Positions 32,538 to 41,572 of a DNA stretch of 64,000 nucleotides are shown piece after piece (within the stretch, counting starts at the first letter, position 1; every line of letters starts with the position of its first letter). The stretch comes from Caldilineaceae bacterium (GTDB taxonomy: Bacteria > Chloroflexota > Anaerolineae > Caldilineales > Caldilineaceae), in contig JAGNDO010000007.1 of assembly GCA_018003515.1 (NCBI GenBank), forward strand, positions 1-64,000. Reading direction: 5' to 3'. Position numbers and translations under genes: made by a program. A model generated the notes under the pieces. The model searched no databases, was not told the origin of the DNA, and saw only the letters and a list, made by a program, of their open reading frames with translations.

Positions 32538-35500
32538 ATGCCCGATATTGTCAGCCAACTCGCCGAACTGATCGTCAAGGACAACGCCATCCTCTTTGTG
32601 GGCGCGGATTTGGGCAGCAGCCAGGACAGCTCGCCCTTGGTCAACCAGATCGCCGATGCCCTGGCCCTGCGTATCGACTATGCCAAGCCTGACCGCACTC
32701 TGGCCGCCATCGCGCGGGACTTTCAGGCCATGCAGGGACGCAACGCCCTGATCCTCGCCCTGCGGGAAGAATTGGCCAAGGTCCAAGGCCAGCCCAGCCC
32801 CATCCACCAGTTGATCGCCGATGCCGTGCTGCCTTCCACCAAGGTGATCACCACCCGCTTTGACCGCATCCTGGAGCAGGCGTTTGACCAGTTCCGCAAG
32901 CCCTATGTGCTGATTGTGCGGGACACGGATGTCTCGTTTTTTGACGAGTCCAAACTCACCCTGATCAAAATTCAGGGGGACATCGATCAGCCCGACAGCC
33001 TGGTGATTACCGCCGACGATGTAGACGATTTTATCAACAACCTGCCCACCCTCAGCGATGTGGTGCGGGCCTTCTTTGCCACCAAAACCTTGATCTTCCT
33101 GGGCTATGATCTGGAATCCGACCAGTTCAAGCGGCTCTTCCGCCAGGTCACCCGCAATCTGAGCATCTATCGGCGCACGGCCTATGCCATCCTGCCCGGC
33201 GCGGTGGACGAGGCCGACCGCCGCTATTGGACCTCCCAAAGTGTGGAAATTTTGGCCCAAGACCCCCTGATTTTCCTGGAAAAGCTGGCCGTCACGGTCA
33301 AAGAGGTGGTGCAACGCCCACAGGCGGCGGGGAGCAACCCGCTGCAAAAGCTCGCCCCCAGCAGCCTGCCTCCCCTGCCATACAAGGGGCTGGAGAGCTT
33401 TACGGTTGCGGACGCCCCTATTTTCTTTGGGCGAGATCTGGAGGTGCGCCGTTTTACCAACCGGGTGTTGGCCAACCGCCTCACCATCCTCTATGGCGAG
33501 AGCGGCAGCGGTAAGAGCAGTCTGCTTCAGGCTGGGTTGGCCCCGGCCCTGTTGACCCAGCGCGCCCTGGTGGCCGTGGCCCGGCCCGATGCAGCCACGC
33601 CCCTGGTCGCGGCCCTGTCGGCCAGCCTGCACCAGGTGGCGGACAAGGCCGGGATCGCCCTCACCCCCGGGGCGGATCTGGCCCAGAGCGTGCGAGACAC
33701 CCAGCATGTGCTGGACGCCCCCGTGGTCCTCGCCATCGATCAGGCCGAACAGTTTTTTCAAGTCTATGACGAGACCGCCCAAGCAACCGCCGTCGCCCTG
33801 CTGCGCACCCTGCTGACGGATCGCAGCCTGGATCTGCGCATTGTGTTGGTGATCCGGGAGGACTTTCTGGGCCGCTTGCAGCCCCTAGAGCAACTGCTGC
33901 CCACCCTCTTGGATGTGCGTTTCCGCCTGGACATCCTGGGCCAGGAGGCGGCCAGAGAGGCCATCGAGGAGCCGGCCCGTCTCTTCGGCGTGGCCTGGGA
34001 ACCGGCCCTGGTGGGCCGACTGCTGCAAGATCTCTACGACAGCGACCGGCGGGGGATCAGCCCGCCCCAGCTTCAGATCAACGCCAAGCGGCTCTACGAA
34101 GCGGCCACCCAAAACCGAGAAGGGGCCAAACCGGCCATCACCCTGGCCCTCTTTGCCTCCCTGGGCAACACCCCGGCCATCCTGGGCGACTTTCTCAACC
34201 GGTCCATCGCCCAACTTCCCCCGGCCCGCCAGGCCGCGGCCCGCACCCTGCTCGGTTCCCTGGTCGCCAGCAACGGAACCAAACAGCGGCTCCCCCTGGC
34301 CGATCTGGCCCGGGCTGCCCGTCTGGACACCCCCGAGACCGCCGCGGTCCTCGACGCCCTGGTGGAGCGCTCCCTGGTGCGCCAAATCGTGCAGCCCGCC
34401 TCGATCTCCTATGAACTGACCCACGACGCCCTGATCACCCACATCATCTCCTGGCTGGGGAACGATTTCTGGGCGGCCCAAAAGGCCCGGGAGATTCTGC
34501 GTCAGGCCGTGCCCGAGTGGACGGCCCGCTTTCGTCTACTGCCCGCCCAAGATTTGGAATTTACCACCCAATATGCGGATCGGCTGCAAGTTTCAGCCGA
34601 AGAGGGCCAATTGTTGTATACCTCCGCGGTGGCCCAAGATCAGGGTGTTGACATCTGGCACCCCCTCCTAGCCGAAGACACCCGCCGCACCCTGCTTTTG
34701 CGTCTGGCCCGCCACCCAGAGAGCGAGGCCCGCGCCCACGCCGTCACCCGGCTGGCCCGCTTTGCCGACACCCAAGTGGGGGATCTGCTGGGCCAAACCA
34801 TCTTGACCGACCCGGAATCATCCGTGCGCGCATCCGCCACGCTGGCCCTGGCCGAGATGGTGGAGGGGGCCGGGGCTGGCGCGGTCACCGCCCTGACCCA
34901 GGCCGTGGGCGGCGGCGGGATCAGCGCAGAGAGCGCCCTGGTCGCCCTCACCACCCTGCGCGATCTGGCCCCGGCCATCCACGATCTGCTGCCCGGCGGA
35001 TTGGCCCAGACCATCCTGCGCCGGGTGTGGCGCATGCGCTGGCGGCGAGGCCGGGAATGGGCGGTATTGCGGATTGTGCATGGATTGCAAGGCGGCTTCT
35101 GGGGATTTGGGGCGGGCATCGGTCTCTTTTTGGGGCTGAACCGACTGATCGCCGATGGGTTTAGCCTGTCCCTGCTGGGCCAACGCTTCGAGAGCATCCT
35201 TTTTGGGGTCAGCTCCGGCATCCCGGTCATGGGGGTGATCGGCGCGGCGGCCACCGCAGTCACCGCCGCGGCTGGGGCCATCCTCACCAGCCTGGAGGAT
35301 CGGCGCAATCCCCGGCGCACTTGGGCCGTGCAGAGCGGAGCCGGCACCCTGGCCCTGGCCCTGCTTTGGCTGCTCTTCGCCTTTGTCTTCCCCGGAGAAA
35401 CGGTGGCCTGGCGCACTCTGGCCACTGGCGGGTTGATCGGACTGGGGCTGTTTGGCGTTGCCACGGCTCCGCTGCCCGTCGCCGGGGCGGTTCGTTTGGG

Positions 35501-35669
35501 TTTGGGCGCGTTGGTGGGGGCGGCAGTCTTGTATTTGGCCTATGCGTTTGGGCTGATCTTTGTGGGTGTGGTCTGGTGGGTGGTATGGATGGGGGCGATC
35601 TCTGGCCTGGGTGTGGCTTGGGGACTGCCGCCGATTAAACAAGGTCGTTTGACCGGAGGAGAGGAATGA
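32538..35669 (+). CDS. SIR2-like / STAND NTPase / HEAT-repeat membrane protein
   Basis: From the ATG at 32538 the protein has 1043 residues. 1-255: SIR2-like domain (AILFVGADLG at 17-26; TTRFDR at 105-110; IFLGYDLESDQF at 186-197). 281-700: STAND NTPase of the nSTAND1 type, opening PYKGLESF, with Walker A GESGSGKSS (320-328) and Walker B-like VVLAIDQAEQFF (about 396-407), then a winged-helix/helical region. About 715-820: HEAT-like repeats. About 850-1030: four to six membrane helices. STAND proteins with SIR2 effectors serve in phage defence and death signalling. Here the usual TTN-[YF]-D Asn is Arg107 and the LHG His is Gln146, so NADase activity is doubtful. It overlaps the FecR gene by ATGA. 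Confidence 0.87.
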   Translation: MPDIVSQLAELIVKDNAILFVGADLGSSQDSSPLVNQIADALALRIDYAKPDRTLAAIARDFQAMQGRNALILALREELAKVQGQPSPIHQLIADAVLPSTKVITTRFDRILEQAFDQFRKPYVLIVRDTDVSFFDESKLTLIKIQGDIDQPDSLVITADDVDDFINNLPTLSDVVRAFFATKTLIFLGYDLESDQFKRLFRQVTRNLSIYRRTAYAILPGAVDEADRRYWTSQSVEILAQDPLIFLEKLAVTVKEVVQRPQAAGSNPLQKLAPSSLPPLPYKGLESFTVADAPIFFGRDLEVRRFTNRVLANRLTILYGESGSGKSSLLQAGLAPALLTQRALVAVARPDAATPLVAALSASLHQVADKAGIALTPGADLAQSVRDTQHVLDAPVVLAIDQAEQFFQVYDETAQATAVALLRTLLTDRSLDLRIVLVIREDFLGRLQPLEQLLPTLLDVRFRLDILGQEAAREAIEEPARLFGVAWEPALVGRLLQDLYDSDRRGISPPQLQINAKRLYEAATQNREGAKPAITLALFASLGNTPAILGDFLNRSIAQLPPARQAAARTLLGSLVASNGTKQRLPLADLARAARLDTPETAAVLDALVERSLVRQIVQPASISYELTHDALITHIISWLGNDFWAAQKAREILRQAVPEWTARFRLLPAQDLEFTTQYADRLQVSAEEGQLLYTSAVAQDQGVDIWHPLLAEDTRRTLLLRLARHPESEARAHAVTRLARFADTQVGDLLGQTILTDPESSVRASATLALAEMVEGAGAGAVTALTQAVGGGGISAESALVALTTLRDLAPAIHDLLPGGLAQTILRRVWRMRWRRGREWAVLRIVHGLQGGFWGFGAGIGLFLGLNRLIADGFSLSLLGQRFESILFGVSSGIPVMGVIGAAATAVTAAAGAILTSLEDRRNPRRTWAVQSGAGTLALALLWLLFAFVFPGETVAWRTLATGGLIGLGLFGVATAPLPVAGAVRLGLGALVGAAVLYLAYAFGLIFVGVVWWVVWMGAISGLGVAWGLPPIKQGRLTGGEE

Positions 35670-37867
35670 GCCGTCACCGAATTGGGGTCTATTTGCTGAG
35701 TATGGTTCTCTTTATGGCATTTATGGCAAGTGGCTGCGCCAGCCCACAAAGTGGTGCGCCGACTTCTGGGCCGGACCCAACCGGTGGCCAGGCGGGGGGC
35801 GATTTTGCCCAGGCCAGCGCCCGCCGCACCAATGTCTCGGTGCGCACAGGGAGTGGCGAAGCGGTATTGGCCCCGCCGGATACGGCCCAACTCTTCCCAG
35901 GTGATGGGGTGCGGGTCAATCCAGGCGGCTATGCGATCCTGCGTTTTTCTGACTTCCTCACGGTTGAAATCTTCCGCTCCGGAGATCTGGTGGTCCAGGA
36001 GTTGAGCCAGAACGGCGACTCCGCCCTGGTCGCCTTTGGCCAATCCGGGGGGGCCTTTCTCAACCAGATGGATCCGGCTGGGGAACGGGTGCAGCGGCGG
36101 CTCTCTGTGGAGACAGATTTTGCCACCGTCACCGCCACGGGCACCCGCTTTTGGGTGGTGCGGGAATCCACGACCCCTCTGGAATGGGTGATGGCCGTGG
36201 AGGCCGGGGAGTCGGATCTGGTGGTGCAAGCCGGGGATGTCGAGGCTGAACTTGTGGCAGGCACCGGGCGCTGGATGACGGCTGAGGGCGAACCGGGGCC
36301 TCTGGTCACCTATGACGCCGACGCGGTGGCAGAATGGGCGCAGATGTTGCGGGACGGCCAGCCCGTGGCCGAGATCGGCGATCTGCTGTGGCCCCATGCG
36401 GACGTGGTGGCCGATACGGCCGGGTTGCGCACACTCTCCGCCCCCGGCGCATCCTTTGACATGGCCGGTGTGGCCGTTATCCTGGAGGCGGGGGGTGCCG
36501 AGACAAGCTATGCCCTGGCAGACTGCAACGCAGATGGCATCCAGGACATCCAGATCCACAACGGGGCGGTGCATCTGGACTTCCGCCCTCTGCTCAACCG
36601 GGTGCGGGCTGTGGATGTGACCTTGGTCAACCGGGCCGCAACCTTGGCCCCGGATGCGCTCACACTCTTCAACCCATCCGGTGAACCGTTGGCCTATGCG
36701 GTCAGCGTGGTCGAGCGGATCGGCGACCAGATCCTCAGTGTGCGTTCGCGCATGGACCAGGACGAGGAGCCCTTTCACTATGCCGACGTGCGGCTGGCCG
36801 ACGGCTGTTTCCTGGGCTTCAGCCTGACCCCGCCGGTGGACGACACCCAGCCAGGCCCCCCGCGCCCCGCCGTGGATGCCCTTGTGTGTGCGGTGATCTC
36901 CCCCTTCCTCAACTTGCGGGCCGGGCCAGGGACAATCTACGCCCCGCCGGTGCAGACTTTGACCGCCGGCGCGGTTCTGAATCCCTTGGGCCGTTCGGCG
37001 GACGGGGGCTGGCTGTGGGTCAACGTGGCAGGCAGCGGGGTGCAGGGATGGGTCAGCGCCGCACCGGGCTTCGTGACCTGCACCGGGGATACGACGGGAT
37101 TGCGCGTACAGGATGGTCCACCGACGCCGACAGGTGTGCCCACGCTTGTGCCCACGCTTGTGCCCACGCTTGTGCCCACACCTGTGCCAGCACTTGTGCC
37201 CACCCGTCACTGGAACGCCCCTGGCCTGCTCTCGCCGGCCGACGGGCAACGTTTTGCGGCCACCGAGTCTGTCACCCTGGCCTGGCAGACGCCGTCTCTG
37301 TTAAGCCGCACCCCAAGCTCAGGCCGGGGCATGGGTCTGGCCCGACTGTGGAGCCGATTGTTGGGCCAGGCATCGGGGTTGGCCGAAGATGAATCCTATC
37401 GGGTGACCATCGACTTTTCGCCTCAGCCCGGCGTGGTGTGGCAGGATGTGCATTGGGTCAAGGAAACGCAACTCACCGTGCCTGGTTATTTGAACGGGCT
37501 TTCGGCGGACCATCGTTTCGTGTGGCGGGTGGGGGTGGAGCAGGCGGATGAAAACGGCATCCAGACGGCTGTGGGGATGATCAGCCCGGACCGGGTCTTC
37601 TTCTGGGACGCGCCACTATCGCCGATAGCCACCCCAACGCCGACCTTTGTGGTCACAGCCACGGCTACCCCATCGTCAACGCCGACGCCAACAACCACGG
37701 TCACCCCAAGTTCGACGGCCACACCGACGATGACCCCATTGCCCACCTTGACGCCGACTTCCACACCTACGGACACGGCCACAGTGACACCCAGCCCGCC
37801 GCCCAGATCCACGGCCACCCCGACGGCCACGGCGACTTCGACGCCAACCTTGATACCGGTTCCGTAA
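35666..37867 (+). CDS. FecR-domain / SH3b lipoprotein (first of two)
   Basis: This extracytoplasmic lipoprotein has 733 residues with a signal and lipobox MASGC (about Cys24). A FecR-like beta domain spans about 50-180 (AQLFPGDGVRV...AILRFSDFLTVEI...VETDFATVTATGTRFWV). A second beta region follows, with a metal-loop-like 'DCNADGIQD'. An SH3b domain lies at about 410-470 (LNLRAGPGTIYAPPVQTLTA). A Val-Pro-Thr repeat, an Fn3-like region and a long Thr/Pro-rich tail complete it. FecR domains sense signals in iron-uptake regulation, but many occur alone as here. The gene overlaps the STAND gene and is followed 15 bp later by a paralogue. Confidence 0.8.
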   Translation: MSRHRIGVYLLSMVLFMAFMASGCASPQSGAPTSGPDPTGGQAGGDFAQASARRTNVSVRTGSGEAVLAPPDTAQLFPGDGVRVNPGGYAILRFSDFLTVEIFRSGDLVVQELSQNGDSALVAFGQSGGAFLNQMDPAGERVQRRLSVETDFATVTATGTRFWVVRESTTPLEWVMAVEAGESDLVVQAGDVEAELVAGTGRWMTAEGEPGPLVTYDADAVAEWAQMLRDGQPVAEIGDLLWPHADVVADTAGLRTLSAPGASFDMAGVAVILEAGGAETSYALADCNADGIQDIQIHNGAVHLDFRPLLNRVRAVDVTLVNRAATLAPDALTLFNPSGEPLAYAVSVVERIGDQILSVRSRMDQDEEPFHYADVRLADGCFLGFSLTPPVDDTQPGPPRPAVDALVCAVISPFLNLRAGPGTIYAPPVQTLTAGAVLNPLGRSADGGWLWVNVAGSGVQGWVSAAPGFVTCTGDTTGLRVQDGPPTPTGVPTLVPTLVPTLVPTPVPALVPTRHWNAPGLLSPADGQRFAATESVTLAWQTPSLLSRTPSSGRGMGLARLWSRLLGQASGLAEDESYRVTIDFSPQPGVVWQDVHWVKETQLTVPGYLNGLSADHRFVWRVGVEQADENGIQTAVGMISPDRVFFWDAPLSPIATPTPTFVVTATATPSSTPTPTTTVTPSSTATPTMTPLPTLTPTSTPTDTATVTPSPPPRSTATPTATATSTPTLIPVP

Positions 37868-37882
37868 TCAAGAAGGAGAGCT

Positions 37883-40477
37883 ATGAACGCCAAGCATGAA
37901 CCCAAGACACAAAGCTGGCTGGCGAGCGCGCTGGTTGTCCTGCTACTCGCCGCCTGCGGTGACAAGACCTCCTCGCCCGCGGATATCTTTGTACAGGCCA
38001 ACGCTGGGCGCAACAACGTCACCGTGCAGGTTGGGGGTGGGGGGAGCAGCCAGCCTCTTTTGCCGGCCCAGAGCGCCCAACTCTTCACCGGCGACAGCGT
38101 GGATGTGGACACCAGCGGTCAGGCCATCCTGCGCTTTTCCGACTTCCTCACCGTGGAAGTGCTGCGGGATGGGGATCTGGTGGTGCGGGAGTTGGACCTG
38201 GCGGACCAGTCCGCCCTGGCCGTCTTTGGCCAGAGTGGGGGAGCCTTTGTCAACGACATGGCCCCAGGGAGTGGGGACGTGAAGCGCCGGGTGACCGTCG
38301 AGACCGAATTTGCCACCATCACTGCCACAGGTACCCGGTTTATGATCGCCAAGGAGGCCAATTCGCCTCTGGAATGGGTCTTTGGCCTGGATGCCGGGGT
38401 GGATGATCTCTATGTGCAGGCCAAGAACGATGCGGACCCGGCCAACCGCAAGCCCGTGGAGAGCGGCATGGCCCGCTGGATCGCGCCCCTCGGCGAACCC
38501 AGCGCCGGCATCGCCTACGACGTGCAGAAGGTGAACGCCTGGCTCAAGACCATGAAATCCGGCGGCGAGGTGCCCGAAGTGGGGACGGTGCTGTGGCCCA
38601 CGGCGGACATGCGTATCGATCTGGAGAGCGTGCCCAAGGAGGATGTGCGGGGCAAAACCGTAGACATCGGCGGGATAGCGACCAGCATGGCGGCCAGCAC
38701 AGAGTTTGGGACGCCCTCCTATACCTGGACCGATTGCAACGCCGATGGTATTGAGGACATGCTGATGGAAAATGGCGTGATCGACTGGGATTTTCGCACC
38801 TTGACCAACCGGGTCAGCGCGCTGGATGTGACGTTGGTGGCCTTTGACGGCACAGCCGAGGGCACGGTGCAGACGTTTGACCCGGCCCAAAATGTGATCG
38901 CCCGCAAAGCCTTCAAGTTGCGCGAAGGCCAGGGAGATGTGATCTCCATGCGGGCGGATCAGCCCTATCACTACGCCCGGCTCACCCTGGCCAAGGGCTG
39001 CTTTCTGGGCATCAGCCTCACCCCGCCCCAGGCCGATGGCACGGATGCCGCCCCCCAGCCTGCGGTGGATGTGTGGCCGCCAGCGCTGACGCCCCCCACC
39101 CGGCCCACGCCGATCTCGGCCAACACGTGTGAGATTGTCTATGCCGGATCTGACGGTCTCAACCTGCGCGCTGGGCCAGGCGTGGCCTATGATCCGCCCA
39201 TTACACCGCTTTATGCCGGGGTGATTTTGGAGCCACTGGCGCGTTCCGCGGATGGCGGCTGGATCCAGGTGATCGTCACGGGGAAGGATCTCAAGGGCTG
39301 GGTGAGTTCTGGCCGGGCCTATGTGCGCTGCGAGCAGAACATCGCCGACCTGCCCGTGGGGAGAGCGCCCGCCACCCCCACGCCCACCCCCACGCCCCAA
39401 GCCTATGTGCGCATCGACCAGCCCCGGGACAACGCCACAACCGCCACCGGCTTCCTCCTGGCCGGGGAGAGCAGTTGGCCCTTTGAGGGTACGTTGAATA
39501 TCCTGATCGAGAGCTTGGATGGCCAACCCATCCAAACCGACTTTGTGATGGTGGACAGCCGGGGTGGCGAGCCCTATTCCAGCGACCCCGCCTTCTTCCA
39601 AAAGCAGATCTTTGTGGATACCTCCTTGCCCGCCAATGTGCGGGTGCGGGTGCAGCAGATCTCGGCCAGGGATGGCTCTGTGGAGGCCGAGGACAGCGTG
39701 GTGCTGCGGCCCCTCAACATCAACAATACCGGGGTGCGCCGATCCGACGCCAACGGGGTGATGAGCGCCTGGCCGGTCAACGGCGACGGCACTAGCGCTC
39801 TGCAAATCGGCATGGATATGGACGGTTCGCCCATCGAGTGGCAGAGCCTGCAAAGCGAGTTCGGCGTTTCGCCCGTGGCCATATCCGCCGCGGTCTATGA
39901 CAATGGCTGCGCGGTGCAAACGCCCAGTCTCAGCACCCGGGCATCGATCGATCTGGCAGGACAGGCCCTCTTGGCCTATGACTACGCTGCGCTATACGTG
40001 GCCTTCTTTGTGCGGGATGACCTGTACGTTCCCTACGCCGGGAAGGACGAGCGCTTCTTCCTCGGCGATTCACCTCAATTGCTCTTGGATCTGGACCTGG
40101 GGGGCGACTTCACCGACGGGGCAAACAGTGTGGATGACGTGCAGATCGAGTTTCATCCGGGGACTTTCGGAGAAGGGGGAGACGGCTTTGACGCCCGGGC
40201 CGCTCTCTGGCATCTAAATCCTGAGTCCAGCCAGCCCTTGGATGCCGCGGTGGCCTCGTCCCAGTCCGCTCTTGGCTACTTCGTCGAGGCAGCCATCCCG
40301 TGGAGCAGTCTGGGGCTGACAGCGCCGCCACCCTGGGGCATGGGCGCGGCCGTCAACATCAGCGACAACGACACGCCCACCACAGCCAGGCAGGAGTGCA
40401 TGATCTCCTCGTCGCCCAACTATGCCCTCAAGTCTCCCACCACCTGGGGCACGCTGGATCTGGTTGTTTTCCAGTGA
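37883..40477 (+). CDS. FecR-domain / SH3b lipoprotein with C-terminal CBM9-like domain (second of two)
   Basis: The 864-residue paralogue of the preceding protein has a short N-terminal signal with lipobox LLAAC. The FecR-like domain is at about 35-180 (AQLFTGDSVDVDTSGQAILR; VETEFATITATGTRFMIA). The same 'DCNADGIEDM' region and an SH3b domain (LNLRAGPGVAYDPPITPLYA, about 425-485) follow. Then come a Gmad2/Ig-like domain (about 508-610) and a C-terminal domain of the CBM9/DOMON type (about 660-864; YAALYVAFFVRDDLY). These suggest binding to glycan or heme outside the cell. The local operon suggests the two lipoproteins present or detect surface signals for the membrane STAND protein (inference). 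AAGGAGAG precedes the ATG. Confidence 0.8.
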   Translation: MNAKHEPKTQSWLASALVVLLLAACGDKTSSPADIFVQANAGRNNVTVQVGGGGSSQPLLPAQSAQLFTGDSVDVDTSGQAILRFSDFLTVEVLRDGDLVVRELDLADQSALAVFGQSGGAFVNDMAPGSGDVKRRVTVETEFATITATGTRFMIAKEANSPLEWVFGLDAGVDDLYVQAKNDADPANRKPVESGMARWIAPLGEPSAGIAYDVQKVNAWLKTMKSGGEVPEVGTVLWPTADMRIDLESVPKEDVRGKTVDIGGIATSMAASTEFGTPSYTWTDCNADGIEDMLMENGVIDWDFRTLTNRVSALDVTLVAFDGTAEGTVQTFDPAQNVIARKAFKLREGQGDVISMRADQPYHYARLTLAKGCFLGISLTPPQADGTDAAPQPAVDVWPPALTPPTRPTPISANTCEIVYAGSDGLNLRAGPGVAYDPPITPLYAGVILEPLARSADGGWIQVIVTGKDLKGWVSSGRAYVRCEQNIADLPVGRAPATPTPTPTPQAYVRIDQPRDNATTATGFLLAGESSWPFEGTLNILIESLDGQPIQTDFVMVDSRGGEPYSSDPAFFQKQIFVDTSLPANVRVRVQQISARDGSVEAEDSVVLRPLNINNTGVRRSDANGVMSAWPVNGDGTSALQIGMDMDGSPIEWQSLQSEFGVSPVAISAAVYDNGCAVQTPSLSTRASIDLAGQALLAYDYAALYVAFFVRDDLYVPYAGKDERFFLGDSPQLLLDLDLGGDFTDGANSVDDVQIEFHPGTFGEGGDGFDARAALWHLNPESSQPLDAAVASSQSALGYFVEAAIPWSSLGLTAPPPWGMGAAVNISDNDTPTTARQECMISSSPNYALKSPTTWGTLDLVVFQ

Positions 40478-40511
40478 GAGGGCGGGCAGGAGCTGCCAAG
40501 TCTGTTTGATC

Positions 40512-40613
40512 GTAGCCGTTCACCCCCTCTGCCCCCCGGCCCCCAATTCTGGGGGAGGTGCTGGACAGTTCCCCCCAAAGTTGGGGGGCTAGGGGGGCGG
40601 GGGTGAACGATTA
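40512..40613. repeat. ~102-bp palindromic element, right copy, opposite orientation
   Basis: Reverse complement of 32357-32460 with about five differences. It begins 35 bp after the stop of the second FecR gene. Together the two copies bracket 8.05 kb holding exactly three genes. Confidence 0.95.
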
Positions 40614-40614
40614 C

Positions 40615-40746
40615 AGCGGCACTTCTATTGAAAAGTCCACGCCCACACCGTGGCAATGGTTTGGAACCTTTCAAGATGATGCCCAGTGGAGAGAACTGTT
40701 TGCTGGTATCGAGCAACAGCGCGATGCACAACTGATGGACGGCTAG
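40615..40746 (+). pseudogene. 3' remnant of a small antitoxin-like gene, truncated by the repeat element
   Basis: The frame directly after the repeat encodes a plausible protein end (TPWQWFGTFQDDAQWRELFA, then EQQRDAQLMDG and a stop). The 'FGTFKDDPxW...IEQQRD' pattern recalls C-termini of small RHH/AbrB-type antitoxins. No proper start remains; translation upstream would run through the repeat. Confidence 0.45.
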
Positions 40747-40764
40747 ATCATGTATCCTTCCCCA

Positions 40765-40803
40765 AAACAAACGCCCGGCGCAGTCTGCGCCGGGCGTTTG
40801 TTT
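40765..40803. terminator. Bidirectional intrinsic terminator
   Basis: Perfect 18-bp arms (AAACAAACGCCCGGCGCA and complement) around GTC. T-rich on the plus side and A-rich before it, so it can serve both strands. The stop codon of the minus-strand gene at 40802 overlaps its end. Confidence 0.9.
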
Positions 40804-41071
40804 ATTGCCCATCACTCAACTCAGCCTTGAGTCTGGTCAGATGAACTTCCGCATTCTCCTGCCGGAAGCGTCCTGCGGCAATATCCTCTCTTGTTTGAAG
40901 CCAGGTCGCTTCCAATTCTCGTTCCCGCAGATACTCGTACCGGGCAATTTCCATGACGACAAAACGTAGCCTGCCGCGTACAGTGATCACCACTTCCTGA
41001 TCGTTTTGCAGTTGCTGTTCAATACCCGATACGACTTGTGTCTTCAACTCATCGGCTGTCAACACTGTCAT
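40802..41071 (-). CDS. Phd/YefM-like antitoxin, apparently without toxin
   Basis: An 89-residue protein: TVLTADELKTQVVSGIEQQL, then EVVITVRGRLRFVVMEIARY and a helical C-terminus. The strand-helix-strand core with 'VVITVRGRLRFVVM' fits the Phd/YefM (prevent-host-death) fold. No toxin frame adjoins it; the next minus-strand product ahead of it is a membrane protein. It may be an orphan antitoxin, a solitary regulator, or what is left of a toxin-antitoxin pair. Confidence 0.68.
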   Translation of the reverse strand: MTVLTADELKTQVVSGIEQQLQNDQEVVITVRGRLRFVVMEIARYEYLRERELEATWLQTREDIAAGRFRQENAEVHLTRLKAELSDGQ

Positions 41072-41086
41072 GGGACACCTCGAACC

Positions 41087-41566
41087 CTACACAAAAAGAT
41101 CCATCATCACCGATCTCCCCGGCTCGAACTGGTCGAAGACGATCAGCACTGGGTCAGCCGTGGCCAACTTCATGACGGCCCGGGTGCGCAGGCTGAAGTT
41201 CTGGCCGTGGAGCTTGGCCCCCTGGCAAAAATAGTAAAATTGCACCCGGCGTCCCCACCAATAGGTGTCGATGCGGGTGACTTCGCCCCAGTTTTCCAAG
41301 GAGTGGGCAAGGACTTGCCGAAAGAAACGCAGCCTGAGCAGCCAAAGGGGTAAGCCAACCAAGGTGAAGATCCCGGCCAGGCGGCGCATGAGGGCGAGTT
41401 CGTTGGGGGAAAAGGTAATCTGTCCGATGCCAAGGGGCAGATGGCCCAGGTGGGCCGTGGGCAGGAGCAAGCCCCAGGCGGCCAACAGGGCCAGGCCAGA
41501 GAGCAGGGCAATCGGATCGACAAGCAGAAAGCGTCGCCAGCGCGGGCGCAGGGGATCGTTGTACAT
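41087..41566 (-). CDS. Small membrane protein with two helices, unknown
   Basis: I do not recognise the family. In 159 residues two hydrophobic segments are seen (about 18-36 and 62-80). A cytoplasmic beta-rich tail follows (WWGRRVQFYYFCQGAKLHGQ and 'TADPVLIVFDQFEPGRS'), resembling the small-protein beta-barrel tails of DUF3592-like membrane proteins. It starts 6 bp after the stop of the cysteine desulfurase gene and is probably co-transcribed with it. Confidence 0.6.
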   Translation of the reverse strand: MYNDPLRPRWRRFLLVDPIALLSGLALLAAWGLLLPTAHLGHLPLGIGQITFSPNELALMRRLAGIFTLVGLPLWLLRLRFFRQVLAHSLENWGEVTRIDTYWWGRRVQFYYFCQGAKLHGQNFSLRTRAVMKLATADPVLIVFDQFEPGRSVMMDLFV

Positions 41567-41572
41567 AGGCGG

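Noticed and set aside
37130-37200. Tandem repeat in the first FecR gene
   Set aside because: A coding repeat for a Val-Pro-Thr linker, not an independent element.
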